From: an uncultured Clostridia bacterium
GTDB lineage: Bacteria > Bacillota > Clostridia > TANB77 > CAG-508
Assembly (NCBI GenBank): GCA_944393305.1
Contig: CALXZS010000016.1
Coordinates: 1 to 12,720 of the forward strand
Reading direction: 5' to 3'
Length of the DNA: 12,720 nt
Below are positions 5,916-12,720 of the stretch, in pieces. Numbering within the stretch: the first letter of the stretch is position 1; every line of letters begins with the position of its first letter. The notes under the pieces were generated by a model, which saw only the letters and a program-made list of their open reading frames with translations, did no database searches and was not told the origin of the DNA. A program made the position numbers and the translations under genes.

Positions 5916-7028
5916 TTAACTCCCTATTTTTTCTAAGTATTTATCTATATGATTACTAAATATTTTTTGAATTTCTTGCATAGTCGCCATCTTTTTATAT
6001 TTGATAACAGCAAATTTGTTTCCAATCATTTCTTTTAATTCATCTTCTGTAAGTGTATTATCTAAATCCATTATTTTTTCTAACATTTTATCAACTAAAT
6101 TACTTTTTATGCTATTTGCTTCCTCTTCGCTCTCTTCTTTATCTTTACTTAAAGTATTTACTAATAAATAATCTAGTAAGAATGTTTCATCTGCTAGTTT
6201 TTTCAAGTCTCCATCTTCCATATAGTCTTTTTTATCTGTAATATTTTGAGTATTATCATCTATATTTTCTTGAAGATAATTCCATAATTTTACTGCATAT
6301 TGAAAATTAACATTTTTAAGTACAACATTTGTCTTTTTTATTGGTGGTCTAATTAAAGCAACATGCTTTTTTTCAAGTATTTTATATACTTCTGTACTTG
6401 TTAAATCTCTAATTTTCTGTTCTAGCCTATCTATTCTGGCTTCTATCCCTTCTTCACTAAACTGGCTTTCATCTGATTTCAATCTAGTTTTAATATTAAA
6501 ATTCATTTCAATATCTTCTTCATTTACATTAGTTTTAGCCTTGTATTCCACGTATTTTTCATCTTTAAAATTAGCATTTTGATTTTCTTCTAATACCTTC
6601 TTTTTTTGGTTAATAAAAATTTTTATATTTTGAACTAATGTATAAATCAGTTTATTTTCATAAGTATCATAACTTTCTTCTTTATTAATATTTAATATTT
6701 TAGAAGGTCTTACATCTCCTGTTTTTTTATTAATATCTTGAATAAGGTTAGTATGTTTTGATAAATGTTTTATACTATCTACGGTTATTTTTCTTGCAAG
6801 TTCTATTTTTACAATTTCTTCTTCGTTTATAATGAATCTATTAGGACTTCTAAAAATATTATCTATATATGGTATAGTTTCTTCTATTTTTTCAATCCAT
6901 TCTGTGTCTTTGAGCGTTTTTTCATAATCTATTGCGACTCTCATAGAAGAATCTACATTATCTGTAAATTTCTTTACATTTTTTTCATTTGTTTTTTCAT
7001 ATAAATTAACAATTTTTAATTCTTCCAT
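5916..7028 (-). CDS. DUF2357/McrC-like partner of the AAA+ ATPase, no nuclease motif seen
   Basis: The ordered motifs IPYIDNIFRSPNRFI (52-66), a charged VRPSKILNI segment, ESYDTYENKLIYTL (118-131), a short coiled coil around 195-215, and IRPPIKKTN with NVNFQYAVKLWNYLQ resemble the DUF2357 proteins that accompany McrB-like ATPases. McrC-type proteins normally end in a PD-(D/E)xK nuclease. Here the C-terminal 100 residues are acidic helices, and I see no such catalytic set in the 370 residues. The protein has no signal peptide or membrane helix, so it is cytoplasmic. It lies nine bases after the AAA+ gene, behind AAGGGG, which supports a complex. The likely role is as regulator or scaffold of the ATPase; the family assignment is from memory of motifs and moderately sure. 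Confidence 0.65.
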   Translation of the reverse strand: MEELKIVNLYEKTNEKNVKKFTDNVDSSMRVAIDYEKTLKDTEWIEKIEETIPYIDNIFRSPNRFIINEEEIVKIELARKITVDSIKHLSKHTNLIQDINKKTGDVRPSKILNINKEESYDTYENKLIYTLVQNIKIFINQKKKVLEENQNANFKDEKYVEYKAKTNVNEEDIEMNFNIKTRLKSDESQFSEEGIEARIDRLEQKIRDLTSTEVYKILEKKHVALIRPPIKKTNVVLKNVNFQYAVKLWNYLQENIDDNTQNITDKKDYMEDGDLKKLADETFLLDYLLVNTLSKDKEESEEEANSIKSNLVDKMLEKIMDLDNTLTEDELKEMIGNKFAVIKYKKMATMQEIQKIFSNHIDKYLEKIGS

Positions 7029-7037
7029 CTTTTCCCC

Positions 7038-8561
7038 TTAAGTTAATTTTTTAAGTCTTAGTATGTATTCCTTACATTCTTTCATTTTATCTTTTCCGAA
7101 TGTATCATCTAAGAATTCTATATATGGATCTAATTCGTCTCTGATGTATGAAATATTTAATTGTTCAAATTTTCTTAGTATTTTTTTAGCAATAAAGTAA
7201 TCTACTCCTGCAACTTCATCTCCTCCACAAGCTACAAATACTGGTACGAATTTTTTCATATGAGAAACAATACGGTTACCAAAAGCTATACGAAAATGTT
7301 TTATAACATAATCATCCATTTTTTCTATTTTATCTAATGTGGCTTGTGAAATCTGATTATTTTGCATTGCTTCTGCAAATAGTCCATCTAAATATGAATA
7401 GTTAATATCCATTGCATCTGTTTCAATTGGAGTAAATGCTTGTCCTTTATCATTGATGTCTATTGGCATAGCTCTATCGTAAACCTTATCTGTTACCATG
7501 AATGTAGAGTCGTCGTTGTTAATCGTTCCTATGTACCACATATTTGGCGGTATTTTTAATTTTCCTCCAATTACGTTTTTAGGATCACTTTTCCAACTAT
7601 TTGGTACAAGTTCTATTACCCATTCATCTTTATTTGGCATTTCCAGAATTGACAACATTTCTGCGAAATAATATTCCACACGTGAAATGTTCATTTCGTC
7701 TAGGATTATTGTATATATATCATCTGTATATCCTGCCATATACATTTCTTTTAATACATCAGTTTCATTAAATTTTTTCGTAAATTCATTGAAGTATCCA
7801 AAAAGTTCTGTTCTATCCCTCCAAGAAGGTTGTACTGAAGCAACACATGAGTCATGTTTTAAGAATTTTCCCCATGCATATGCAAGTGATGTTTTACCAG
7901 TACCAGAAATACCTTGTAATATTACAAGTTTAGTTGATGCTAATGCTGATATAAATAATCTCATCATTTCTGTTGAATAATATAGTCTTAATTTTGATGC
8001 TGCAAAGTTTCTAAAATTTTCACATAACTCTGGAAGCGTAAAATTATTTCCATAATTTTTAATTTTGTAATCTTTGTATTCTTCGTCTATTGAATTTAAT
8101 TTAGCAAATCTAATTCCTTCTCCAGCTTCAGCCTCTGAATTATTTTCTGATTGTTCTAATTCTGGAGATTCTCCTGGTTTTAAGCCTAGTTGGGATACTT
8201 TCATAGCTAGTATTTCATCTTTTTCTTTCATAAGACTAGCTACTTTTCCATTTAAATTTGCTACTTCCTCTAGTAATTCATCTTGCTCAATAGCTGCTTT
8301 TCTAAATCTTAAATATTTTCTAAGTAATAAGTATATAAGAAAAATAACTAGGGCTACAAATATTATGATAATACCTATTGCTAGAGCTACTAAAATCCAC
8401 TCTGGCATAGTTAAATCATCTTTATAGTTTCCTAAAATTTCTTTGTATGTATTTATATCAAATATTCTGACTATTCCATCCCAGATTCCTTTAAACATTG
8501 TACTAATTCCTGAAAAGAATTGTCCTAAGAATTCATATAAAAATCTTGTAAATGTTTCCAT
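7038..8561 (-). CDS. Membrane-anchored McrB-like AAA+ ATPase
   Basis: Residue numbers count from an alternative ATG at 8573; I prefer the ATG at 8561 (residue 5), which has a TGAGGG ribosome site five bases upstream. An amphipathic N-terminus is followed by a membrane segment at about 59-84, a coiled coil (about 93-126) and an acidic linker. The AAA+ core then shows GISGTGKTS (Walker A, 221-229), WRDRTELFGYFNE (251-263), IILDEMNISRVEYYF (Walker B with D292 E293) and IGTINNDDSTF (sensor Asn352) before DKVYDRA (Arg367). These match the McrB branch of AAA+ proteins, which power restriction complexes; being membrane-tethered is unusual. With its partner encoded next, it probably forms a membrane-bound hexameric motor or chaperone facing the cytoplasm. 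Its substrate is unknown. MoxR-type is the main alternative family. Confidence 0.85.
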   Translation of the reverse strand: METFTRFLYEFLGQFFSGISTMFKGIWDGIVRIFDINTYKEILGNYKDDLTMPEWILVALAIGIIIIFVALVIFLIYLLLRKYLRFRKAAIEQDELLEEVANLNGKVASLMKEKDEILAMKVSQLGLKPGESPELEQSENNSEAEAGEGIRFAKLNSIDEEYKDYKIKNYGNNFTLPELCENFRNFAASKLRLYYSTEMMRLFISALASTKLVILQGISGTGKTSLAYAWGKFLKHDSCVASVQPSWRDRTELFGYFNEFTKKFNETDVLKEMYMAGYTDDIYTIILDEMNISRVEYYFAEMLSILEMPNKDEWVIELVPNSWKSDPKNVIGGKLKIPPNMWYIGTINNDDSTFMVTDKVYDRAMPIDINDKGQAFTPIETDAMDINYSYLDGLFAEAMQNNQISQATLDKIEKMDDYVIKHFRIAFGNRIVSHMKKFVPVFVACGGDEVAGVDYFIAKKILRKFEQLNISYIRDELDPYIEFLDDTFGKDKMKECKEYILRLKKLT

Positions 8562-8566
8562 GTTAT

Positions 8567-8572
8567 CCCTCA
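8567..8572 (-). promoter_or_regulatory. Ribosome binding site deciding the AAA+ gene start
   Basis: TGAGGG (8572-8567) lies five bases before the ATG at 8561. The in-frame ATG at 8573 overlaps this site and has only weak A-rich sequence before it, so 8561 is preferred. Confidence 0.55.
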
Positions 8573-8577
8573 TTTTT

Positions 8578-9579
8578 CTATATTTCTATTAAATTTCTTA
8601 TTGTATTTTTTTGCTTTAGTTCATCATATATTTCCAATTCTCTGTTTAATAAAACGTATGAAAACATATTTAATTTTTCTATATTAGAATAATTGATTTC
8701 AAATGTGTTGTCCAATATTACTGATATTTTAAATCCATTCCTCATTAATTCTTGGATTTCTTCCTTATATTTTGTATAATCTCTATATTTTATCTTTATG
8801 CTTAATTTATCTTGAATTGCTGGATTATCTATTATATTTAGTATTCCTTTTATCTTTTTGTTTTTTTCTAATAGTGTTTCTGAAAACTCTACTATATATT
8901 GCTTTTTAAAATCTTGTTTAATTATTTCTTTTATGATTCTTACTGATATTAGGTAATATTCTATATATAACTTATCCTCATTTATTATTCCAGTATTAAA
9001 TGCTTTTTCTATTGCTATATTACTATATATCATTGGAAATTTTATATTTTGTTTTATATTTACTCTATAAATATTTTTTACATCCTTGTATTGTGTTATT
9101 TTTAGTTCAAAATCTTTGCTTTCATATTTTTCTAACAATTCTGTTCTTTCTTTATCCCAATTGTTTATTAATACACATAAATTATCTTTGAAGTCTTCTT
9201 CTTTTTTATTTAAAAGTTTGATTCTTAATTTTTCTATGTTTTCTATTTTTTTGTTTAGGTCTTTAGTTATAACCACCTTGTCAAAGTATAAAACATAATA
9301 GAAGAAAACGCATATTTTATTGATATTTTCAGGTGTTTCGTCTTCATATTCTGAAAGTCTTGTCTCCAAATTTTTAAGTTCTAACATTATCTTTTTTCTT
9401 AGAGGCAACCTTATTTCAATATTTTCGTTAAAGTAATTATTATATCTAGTATCTATATATTTGTAAATTAATCTTTCACATATATCTTTGTTATATCTAT
9501 ATCCTAGAATTAATTTCATATATTTTATGATATAATTTTTAGTTAACTCTAAATATTCATCCATTACATTTATGGTCAT
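8578..9579 (-). CDS. Uncharacterised 333-residue cytoplasmic protein
   Basis: No family is recognised. There is no signal peptide or membrane helix. The N-terminal two thirds are mainly helical and charged. The C-terminal region differs, with apparent beta-alpha alternation in KLSIKIKYRDY, a helix, NGFKISVILDNTFEI and MFSYVLLNRELEIYDEL, which faintly recalls the strand-helix order of barrel domains such as EAL; no EAL-type catalytic motif is visible, so I do not call it that. AAAGGAT before the ATG supports the start. It ends four bases before the alternative ATG of the AAA+ gene and shares its transcript, so it may be a third component of the ATPase complex. That is inference from position. 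Confidence 0.82.
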   Translation of the reverse strand: MTINVMDEYLELTKNYIIKYMKLILGYRYNKDICERLIYKYIDTRYNNYFNENIEIRLPLRKKIMLELKNLETRLSEYEDETPENINKICVFFYYVLYFDKVVITKDLNKKIENIEKLRIKLLNKKEEDFKDNLCVLINNWDKERTELLEKYESKDFELKITQYKDVKNIYRVNIKQNIKFPMIYSNIAIEKAFNTGIINEDKLYIEYYLISVRIIKEIIKQDFKKQYIVEFSETLLEKNKKIKGILNIIDNPAIQDKLSIKIKYRDYTKYKEEIQELMRNGFKISVILDNTFEINYSNIEKLNMFSYVLLNRELEIYDELKQKNTIRNLIEI

Positions 9580-9597
9580 TATTTTATCCTTTCCGAA

Positions 9598-10545
9598 TTA
9601 TCTTATTGAAACATCTATTACTGAATCATTTGAGCCTAATGGATATGTATAATCCTTTGATTTATCTATTTTATAAAATCTAACGTTTTCACTTGAAAGA
9701 GCATCTATTTTTATAACTATTTCATTTATATATTCATATCCATTAATTACCTGTGTACCTCTTGTTTCTGCATTTAAGTAATTACTATCTGTCATATCCA
9801 TTCTAACCTCGTTTGGATCAAATGATAATGTTATTTCTCCCGAATGACATTTTGCTTTGTTTTCATCAGATAAATTCAAATATGTATTAATATCTATTCT
9901 TTGTCCTGCCACATAACCATTAAAAGCTTCATCTACAACATAGTATGACTGCGTATTTGTAATATTTAATTCAAAATATGAACTGCCTACGGTATCATCT
10001 ATTTGGTATGTTACATTTTCCTTTCCAACAGTTAATTTAAATGTGGCATATAACTCTTTTTGATATTCTGCTTCTGATACAGCATGTATTTCTACCCATA
10101 CTTCATCTCCATTTTCAAATACAGCATTTGGTGTAATTTGCAATGTAAATGTATCTGAGTTAGATGATGCATATATAATTCCACTTTCTTTACTTAGCTG
10201 ACAAATTATATTTGAAGAAGAAGTATAAGATATGCTATAAGGTATATCATATGTAGCTTTATTTAAGTTATTGTCTAAACTGTTCATATTGATTGTTATT
10301 GTGTAATCTTCAACTCCAGACCAGTTATCTATTTCATATTCTGAGCCCTCTTCTGTTAGTTTGTCACTATTAAAATAGAATTCTTTACTTGCCATTAGTG
10401 AATGATTTTGATTTCTGGTTATATATCTTGCAAGTACAGATACAATTGAAATACATACTACTGCTATTATAAAAATTATAAGTATTAGCTTTAATTTTTT
10501 TATTGCGTTATTCTGTTTTTCATATTGTTTCTTATGCTTTGTCAT
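9598..10545 (-). CDS. Membrane-anchored extracellular protein of the fibre locus
   Basis: I take the ATG at 10545 (MTKHKKQYEKQ) because AAGGAGGG ends four bases upstream; an earlier ATG at 10566 overlaps this site and the previous gene. A basic N-terminus and one hydrophobic segment (about 20-38 from this start) are followed by SVLARYITRNQNHS, a form seen in SipW-type or uncleaved signal anchors. About 275 extracellular residues follow, rich in Ser, Thr, Asn and beta-strand patterns. They include an early KEFYFNSDKL segment and a middle stretch with VWVEIHAVSE, suggesting two or more immunoglobulin-like beta domains. It is a larger structural or adhesive partner of the TasA-like proteins, by context. 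No named family is assigned. Confidence 0.85.
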   Translation of the reverse strand: MTKHKKQYEKQNNAIKKLKLILIIFIIAVVCISIVSVLARYITRNQNHSLMASKEFYFNSDKLTEEGSEYEIDNWSGVEDYTITINMNSLDNNLNKATYDIPYSISYTSSSNIICQLSKESGIIYASSNSDTFTLQITPNAVFENGDEVWVEIHAVSEAEYQKELYATFKLTVGKENVTYQIDDTVGSSYFELNITNTQSYYVVDEAFNGYVAGQRIDINTYLNLSDENKAKCHSGEITLSFDPNEVRMDMTDSNYLNAETRGTQVINGYEYINEIVIKIDALSSENVRFYKIDKSKDYTYPLGSNDSVIDVSIR

Positions 10546-10549
10546 ATAT

Positions 10550-10557
10550 CCCTCCTT
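10550..10557 (-). promoter_or_regulatory. Strong ribosome binding site setting the 9598-10545 gene start
   Basis: AAGGAGGG (10557-10550) is close to the ideal anti-Shine-Dalgarno match. It overlaps the stop codon of the preceding gene (TAA at 10558-10556), so translation of the two genes is probably coupled. Confidence 0.8.
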
Positions 10558-11122
10558 AAGTCTCATCTATAATCTGTTTTGCTTCTACACTAACTTCAAT
10601 CATATCTAAAATATCTTGATAATTCTCATGGTTGTACTGTTCTGGGAAAGTTATTGTTAATGTATAGTTATCTACTCTAGGAGTTGTATATGTGAATGTT
10701 TGTTTATCTATTTTGAAAGTTTTAAAATATGTTCCATATTCATCTTGAATTACTTCTTCAGTTGCTTCTACTCTATCTCCATCAGTTTCTTTAAAAAATC
10801 TATATTCTAGTGGCAAGTTTGTTGTAGCTTTAACAACTAATTCATACTCTATGTCAACTTCTGCCATTTTATCATCTTTATTATTTGAAACTGAAAAATT
10901 ATATGTATGTTCTTCTCCATTTGGTACTATTTCTCCCAAATTCAATGTCATTTCTTGATAGTCTTCATTAAACAAATAGAATGCTATATCAATATCAGCA
11001 TTAGAACTTGAACTACTTTCATATCTTGAAATCGCTAAGAAGAATATTTGCATTACTACTATAAAGCAAAGTAAAAGTAGTATTAATTTTATATATAGCT
11101 TTGCCTTTCTTCTATTTGCCAC
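10556..11122 (-). CDS. Small TasA/camelysin-like exported protein
   Basis: The start is GTG at 11122, with GGAGG six bases upstream inside the preceding signal peptidase gene, which it overlaps by 11 bases. A basic MANRRKAK start and a hydrophobic core (about 9-30) lead into AISRYESSSSSNADIDIAF, a signal peptide that may be cut before the Ser-rich stretch. The mature domain has the camelysin-like layout: a first strand (DIDIAFYLF), a GEIVPNGEEHTYNFSVSN segment matching the V-x-P-G turn of this group, and a long beta-rich C-terminal part. It is probably an extracellular minor subunit processed by the peptidase encoded immediately before it. Confidence 0.85.
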   Translation of the reverse strand: MANRRKAKLYIKLILLLLCFIVVMQIFFLAISRYESSSSSNADIDIAFYLFNEDYQEMTLNLGEIVPNGEEHTYNFSVSNNKDDKMAEVDIEYELVVKATTNLPLEYRFFKETDGDRVEATEEVIQDEYGTYFKTFKIDKQTFTYTTPRVDNYTLTITFPEQYNHENYQDILDMIEVSVEAKQIIDET

Positions 11123-11633
11123 CTTTTTCCTCCACTTTTTCTTTCGGTTTATATATTAAAACAATTCCAAATAGAACAATAGTAATAAATAAAGTTATTA
11201 AAACACTTGGAGATGTAAATACTTTTTTCCATATACCCACATTTTCTATAGTGAATTCAACTTTTCCAATTACATCATTTATGCTTATTGGACTATCTTC
11301 TGAATTATTGGCATCTCCTTTTGCTATTAATGTATCTTGATTTTTCTCAATTAGTCTATGCGTTATAAAGTAATCTTCTTCTTTGTATACTATAATATCT
11401 CCTACCTCTACATCGTTTGTTAGTTTTACAATAACTACATCTCCAATTTCAAGTGTTCCAGACATACTTCCTGTTGCTATTTCAAAAAAAGTATATCCAA
11501 AAATATTTGCATAGTCTTTATTTAGTATTTTTGTTTGAACTAAAAAATATATTGAAAATATCAAAATAACTACTGCTATAATTACAAGAATATTTATAAT
11601 ACTATTGCCTATTATTTTTATTACTTTTTTCAT
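11112..11633 (-). CDS. sipW: SipW-type signal peptidase I (second copy)
   Basis: A membrane segment at about 11-33 is followed by EIATGSMSGTLEIGDVVIV with catalytic Ser56, FITHRLIEK with catalytic His92 and KGDANNSED (105-113) with Asp107. This is the full S26B catalytic set, in a more canonical form than the copy at 5226-5912. A second membrane segment (about 142-161) leads to a short Lys/Glu tail. At 173 residues it is a typical length for the family. It overlaps the upstream TasA-like gene at an ATGA junction and the downstream one at its GTG start. It is therefore placed between two probable substrates and should be translationally coupled to both. Confidence 0.92.
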   Translation of the reverse strand: MKKVIKIIGNSIINILVIIAVVILIFSIYFLVQTKILNKDYANIFGYTFFEIATGSMSGTLEIGDVVIVKLTNDVEVGDIIVYKEEDYFITHRLIEKNQDTLIAKGDANNSEDSPISINDVIGKVEFTIENVGIWKKVFTSPSVLITLFITIVLFGIVLIYKPKEKVEEKGGK

Positions 11634-12232
11634 ATACCTTGTATTTCTTCCCCTAAGTATTGAGTAACTTTTACATTTACCGGTATTTGAATTTTGTTAT
11701 TTTCTATACTTCCTATTTGAGTGTCTTCTTCATCTGTTGTTTCATCTTGTTCCCATTTAAGAGTTACTGTTATGTTATTTTTTATTCCTTGTTTTATTTC
11801 ACTTAGTAAAATAGTTCCTGTATAGGTATTTTCTCCTGTTTTTATCAGTGTTTTTCCTGCTTCTGTTTCTTCTATTGATTCCACTTTTAATTTTGTATTT
11901 TCTAAGTTTGAAAAATCTAGAGAAACATCGTATCTGATTGATACATCAGTATTCTCTGGATCTATTAATATGTTAAAGTTTCCTGAATCTCCAGGCGCAA
12001 TTTTTCCAGCTTGTGTATGGTTACTTCCTACAACATTTATTTTGTCTATAACAAATTCTTTGTTTGTTCCGTTTGTTATATCGGTATTGTTTATAAGTAT
12101 TCTCCATGTTGCTTTGTCTACCATAACATCTCCTGAAATCTCACTTTCAAATACGGCATATGTAAATACTATTGTTAATATTGCTATTATTAATGTTATA
12201 ATAACAAGTATTATTAGTATTGTTTTTTTCAT
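11630..12232 (-). CDS. TasA/camelysin-like exported protein
   Basis: A short basic start (MKKT), a hydrophobic core (about 4-22) and VFTYAVFESEISGDV give a SipW-type signal peptide, with cleavage likely after TYA (24-26). The mature part contains ATWRILINN, KIAPGDSGNFNILIDP (77-92) and TDVSIRYDVSLDF, matching the plus-strand protein at 3731-4315 in order and spacing, so the two are paralogues. The A-P-G-x2-G turn is typical of TasA/camelysin-like domains. ATGA overlaps link it to the genes on both sides, and GAGG in the upstream gene serves as the ribosome site. It is a probable fibre subunit. Confidence 0.88.
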   Translation of the reverse strand: MKKTILIILVIITLIIAILTIVFTYAVFESEISGDVMVDKATWRILINNTDITNGTNKEFVIDKINVVGSNHTQAGKIAPGDSGNFNILIDPENTDVSIRYDVSLDFSNLENTKLKVESIEETEAGKTLIKTGENTYTGTILLSEIKQGIKNNITVTLKWEQDETTDEEDTQIGSIENNKIQIPVNVKVTQYLGEEIQGI

Positions 12233-12720
12233 TTAGCTTCCTCTTTTTCTTTTTTTGAGTCTCTTATTTCTGCCACTATTATATATATTTCATACATAAA
12301 TGCTATTAATGATGGGAATACAATTAAGAATAAAAATCCCCATTTTGATTCTAATACTGATAAAATTCCTCCTACTACGCCAATTTTTGTAGCAGTTTTT
12401 GCAGAGCCAATTACATATTCACTAGAAAGTGTTAATTGGTCATTCATAGTATATGTTGTTTCTTTAGCAGAAACTTCTTCCATTTCTGTTACTTCTCCTA
12501 AAGTTATTTCCATATCTCTTCCATATGTATTATAGAAAAATACTTTATCTCCAACTTCTATTTTATCTTCTTTGTTGGCGATTACTAAATCTCCAGCGCT
12601 AAAATCTGGTTCTAAACTATTATTATCTATTATGATTAATGAATTATTTCCAAATTCACTTACTTTATAATCATTGTATGATAATAAACATACTGTTACA
12701 AATACGGCTATTATTGCATA
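12229..12720 (-). CDS. Divergent signal-peptidase-like protein, catalytic His absent (partial)
   Basis: The frame is open to the window edge, so the N-terminus lies outside; the internal ATG at 12513 is not the start. The visible part begins within a membrane segment (YAIIAVFVTVCLLS), then LIIIDNNSLEPDFSAGDLVIA aligns with the SGSMEP box of S26B peptidases and keeps a Ser. DKVFFYNTY aligns with the next strand, but ITLGEVTEMEE stands where active enzymes have ITHRVVE, so Leu replaces the catalytic His. The GDAN box is not recognisable. VLESKWGFLFLIVFPSLIAF is the usual C-terminal membrane region. It may be an inactive or specialised paralogue that binds or hands over substrates. The family assignment is fairly sure; the loss of activity is inferred. 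Confidence 0.75.
   Translation of the reverse strand, partial: YAIIAVFVTVCLLSYNDYKVSEFGNNSLIIIDNNSLEPDFSAGDLVIANKEDKIEVGDKVFFYNTYGRDMEITLGEVTEMEEVSAKETTYTMNDQLTLSSEYVIGSAKTATKIGVVGGILSVLESKWGFLFLIVFPSLIAFMYEIYIIVAEIRDSKKEKEEAK

Noticed and set aside
8074..8427. A 117-residue plus-strand gene opposite the AAA+ gene
   Set aside because: It mirrors the coding sequence of the ATPase linker and membrane region, with Ser/Phe-rich content typical of an antisense frame.
5916..8561. A standard McrBC restriction system
   Set aside because: The ATPase is McrB-like, but its partner shows no nuclease motif, there is no DNA-recognition domain or methyltransferase nearby, and the ATPase is membrane-anchored.
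8578..9579. An EAL-type cyclic-di-GMP phosphodiesterase
   Set aside because: Only a loose strand-helix resemblance at the C-terminus; none of the EAL catalytic motifs is visible.
10546..10566. ATG at 10566 as the start of the 9598-10545 gene
   Set aside because: It overlaps the previous gene and the AAGGAGGG site, which is ideally placed for the ATG at 10545.
12229..12513. A complete 94-residue gene starting at 12513
   Set aside because: The frame stays open to the window edge and the upstream residues match the signal-peptidase Ser box, so the ATG is internal.

Overview
The window is very AT-rich DNA, roughly a quarter G+C by eye. It is densely packed with Shine-Dalgarno-led genes, uses TGA as a stop and TGG for Trp, and carries SipW/TasA-type genes. 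This points to a low-G+C Firmicute, most likely an uncultured gut Clostridia-like lineage. No rRNA, tRNA, CRISPR array, transposase or phage gene was seen. The species cannot be named from the sequence alone.

Right block (12720 to 4642, all minus strand, read right to left). This looks like one long operon, with overlaps or gaps of only a few bases. In transcription order it holds: the C-terminal part of a divergent signal-peptidase-like protein; a TasA/camelysin-like surface protein; a SipW-type signal peptidase; a small TasA-like protein; a larger membrane-anchored extracellular protein; an unrecognised cytoplasmic protein; a membrane-anchored McrB-like AAA+ ATPase; a DUF2357/McrC-like partner with no visible nuclease motif; a second SipW-type signal peptidase; and a further TasA-like protein whose reading frame begins in an A11 tract.

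Middle (4316-4641). This non-coding stretch between converging genes is a nested inverted-repeat element. A perfect 12-bp outer repeat encloses two long stem-loops, one with a G+C-rich loop unlike everything around it.

Left block. A plus-strand TasA-like gene (3731-4315) is divergent from a minus-strand membrane-anchored extracellular protein (2914-3654); a 25-bp palindrome lies over the plus-strand promoter. Then comes a separately promoted and terminated Ala/Thr-rich SipW-dependent surface protein (1845-2810), the best candidate for the abundant structural subunit. Last is a promoter-led unit of a 36-residue ORF, a 519-residue helical cytoplasmic protein and the start of another gene at the window edge.

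Interpretation (inference): this is a surface-fibre or extracellular-matrix locus. SipW-type peptidases process TasA/camelysin-like exported subunits, and a membrane-tethered McrB-like ATPase with its DUF2357-like partner is built into the same operon. In known systems McrB-like ATPases pair with nucleases in DNA restriction; here the nuclease seems absent and the ATPase is tied to the membrane among secretion genes. That combination is the most likely undescribed system in the window.
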